From: Nitrospirota bacterium
Lineage (GTDB): Bacteria; Nitrospirota; Nitrospiria; Nitrospirales; UBA8639
DNA: 5,713 nt
Direction: 5' to 3'
NCBI GenBank assembly: GCA_029879555.1
Contig: JAOUQB010000175.1
Span: 1-5,713, forward strand
How positions within the stretch are numbered: position 1 is the first letter of the stretch; each line of letters opens with the position of its first letter. This document shows, piece after piece, positions 5,689 through 5,713 of this stretch. The notes below the pieces were generated by a model, which saw only the letters and a list, made by a program, of their open reading frames with translations, made no database searches and was not told the origin of the DNA. A program made the translations under genes and the position numbers.

Positions 5689-5713
5689 AAGAGGGAAGTT
5701 ACACTTCCCTCTT
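5689..5713 (+). terminator. Hairpin after atpF, possible intrinsic terminator cut by the window edge
   Basis: AAGAGGGAAGT (5689-5699), a TAC loop and ACTTCCCTCTT (5703-5713) form a perfect 11-bp stem. The preceding base is A, so further pairing is possible beyond the edge. A following T-run, needed for an intrinsic terminator, cannot be seen. It lies 86 nt after the atpF stop. It could equally be a protein-binding palindrome or part of the atpH leader. Confidence 0.5.

Noticed and set aside
1..5713. Possible new defence, mobile or RNA-guided system
   Set aside because: All long frames with convincing motifs are housekeeping genes, apart from one exported protein. No transposase, integrase, nuclease, reverse transcriptase, tRNA or repeat array was seen.

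Overview
The window is ordinary bacterial chromosome with three gene blocks. The protein sequences, the TTG start of atpB, a GC content near 50% by eye and the mix of functions recall Nitrospira-like bacteria (Nitrospirota). That placement comes from recognising sequence style, not from a search, and is moderate confidence at best.

Layout: (1) Bases 1-504, plus strand: the last 167 codons of nadB (L-aspartate oxidase, NAD biosynthesis), whose 5' part lies outside the window. (2) Bases 518-3624, minus strand: an apparent three-gene operon read right to left. It holds a small secreted protein of unknown function, pabB (aminodeoxychorismate synthase component I) and a class IV PLP lyase/aminotransferase, most likely pabC. 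PabB and PabC together would turn chorismate into p-aminobenzoate for folate; the glutaminase partner PabA is not in the window. nadB and pabC converge with only 13 bp between their stop codons. (3) Bases 3821-5603, plus strand: the start of an F1Fo ATP synthase operon, atpI(atpZ)-atpB-atpE-atpF, which encodes the membrane Fo sector. Its c subunit has the residues of a proton-type rotor. The F1 genes are not seen; a 110-bp gene-free tail after atpF ends in a perfect hairpin cut by the window edge.

The two right-hand blocks diverge from a region of about 196 bp (3625-3820) that holds candidate promoters for both directions. The gap between pabB and pabC (1403-1511) is unlike its surroundings: it holds an imperfect inverted repeat with short 14-nt-periodic motifs and may be a small dispersed repeat.

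I found no mobile element, CRISPR array, tRNA, rRNA or evident new system. The points worth a second look are the PabB active-site sequence, the repeat between pabB and pabC, the hairpin after atpF, the unknown secreted protein in the pab operon, and start-codon corrections for two minus-strand genes.
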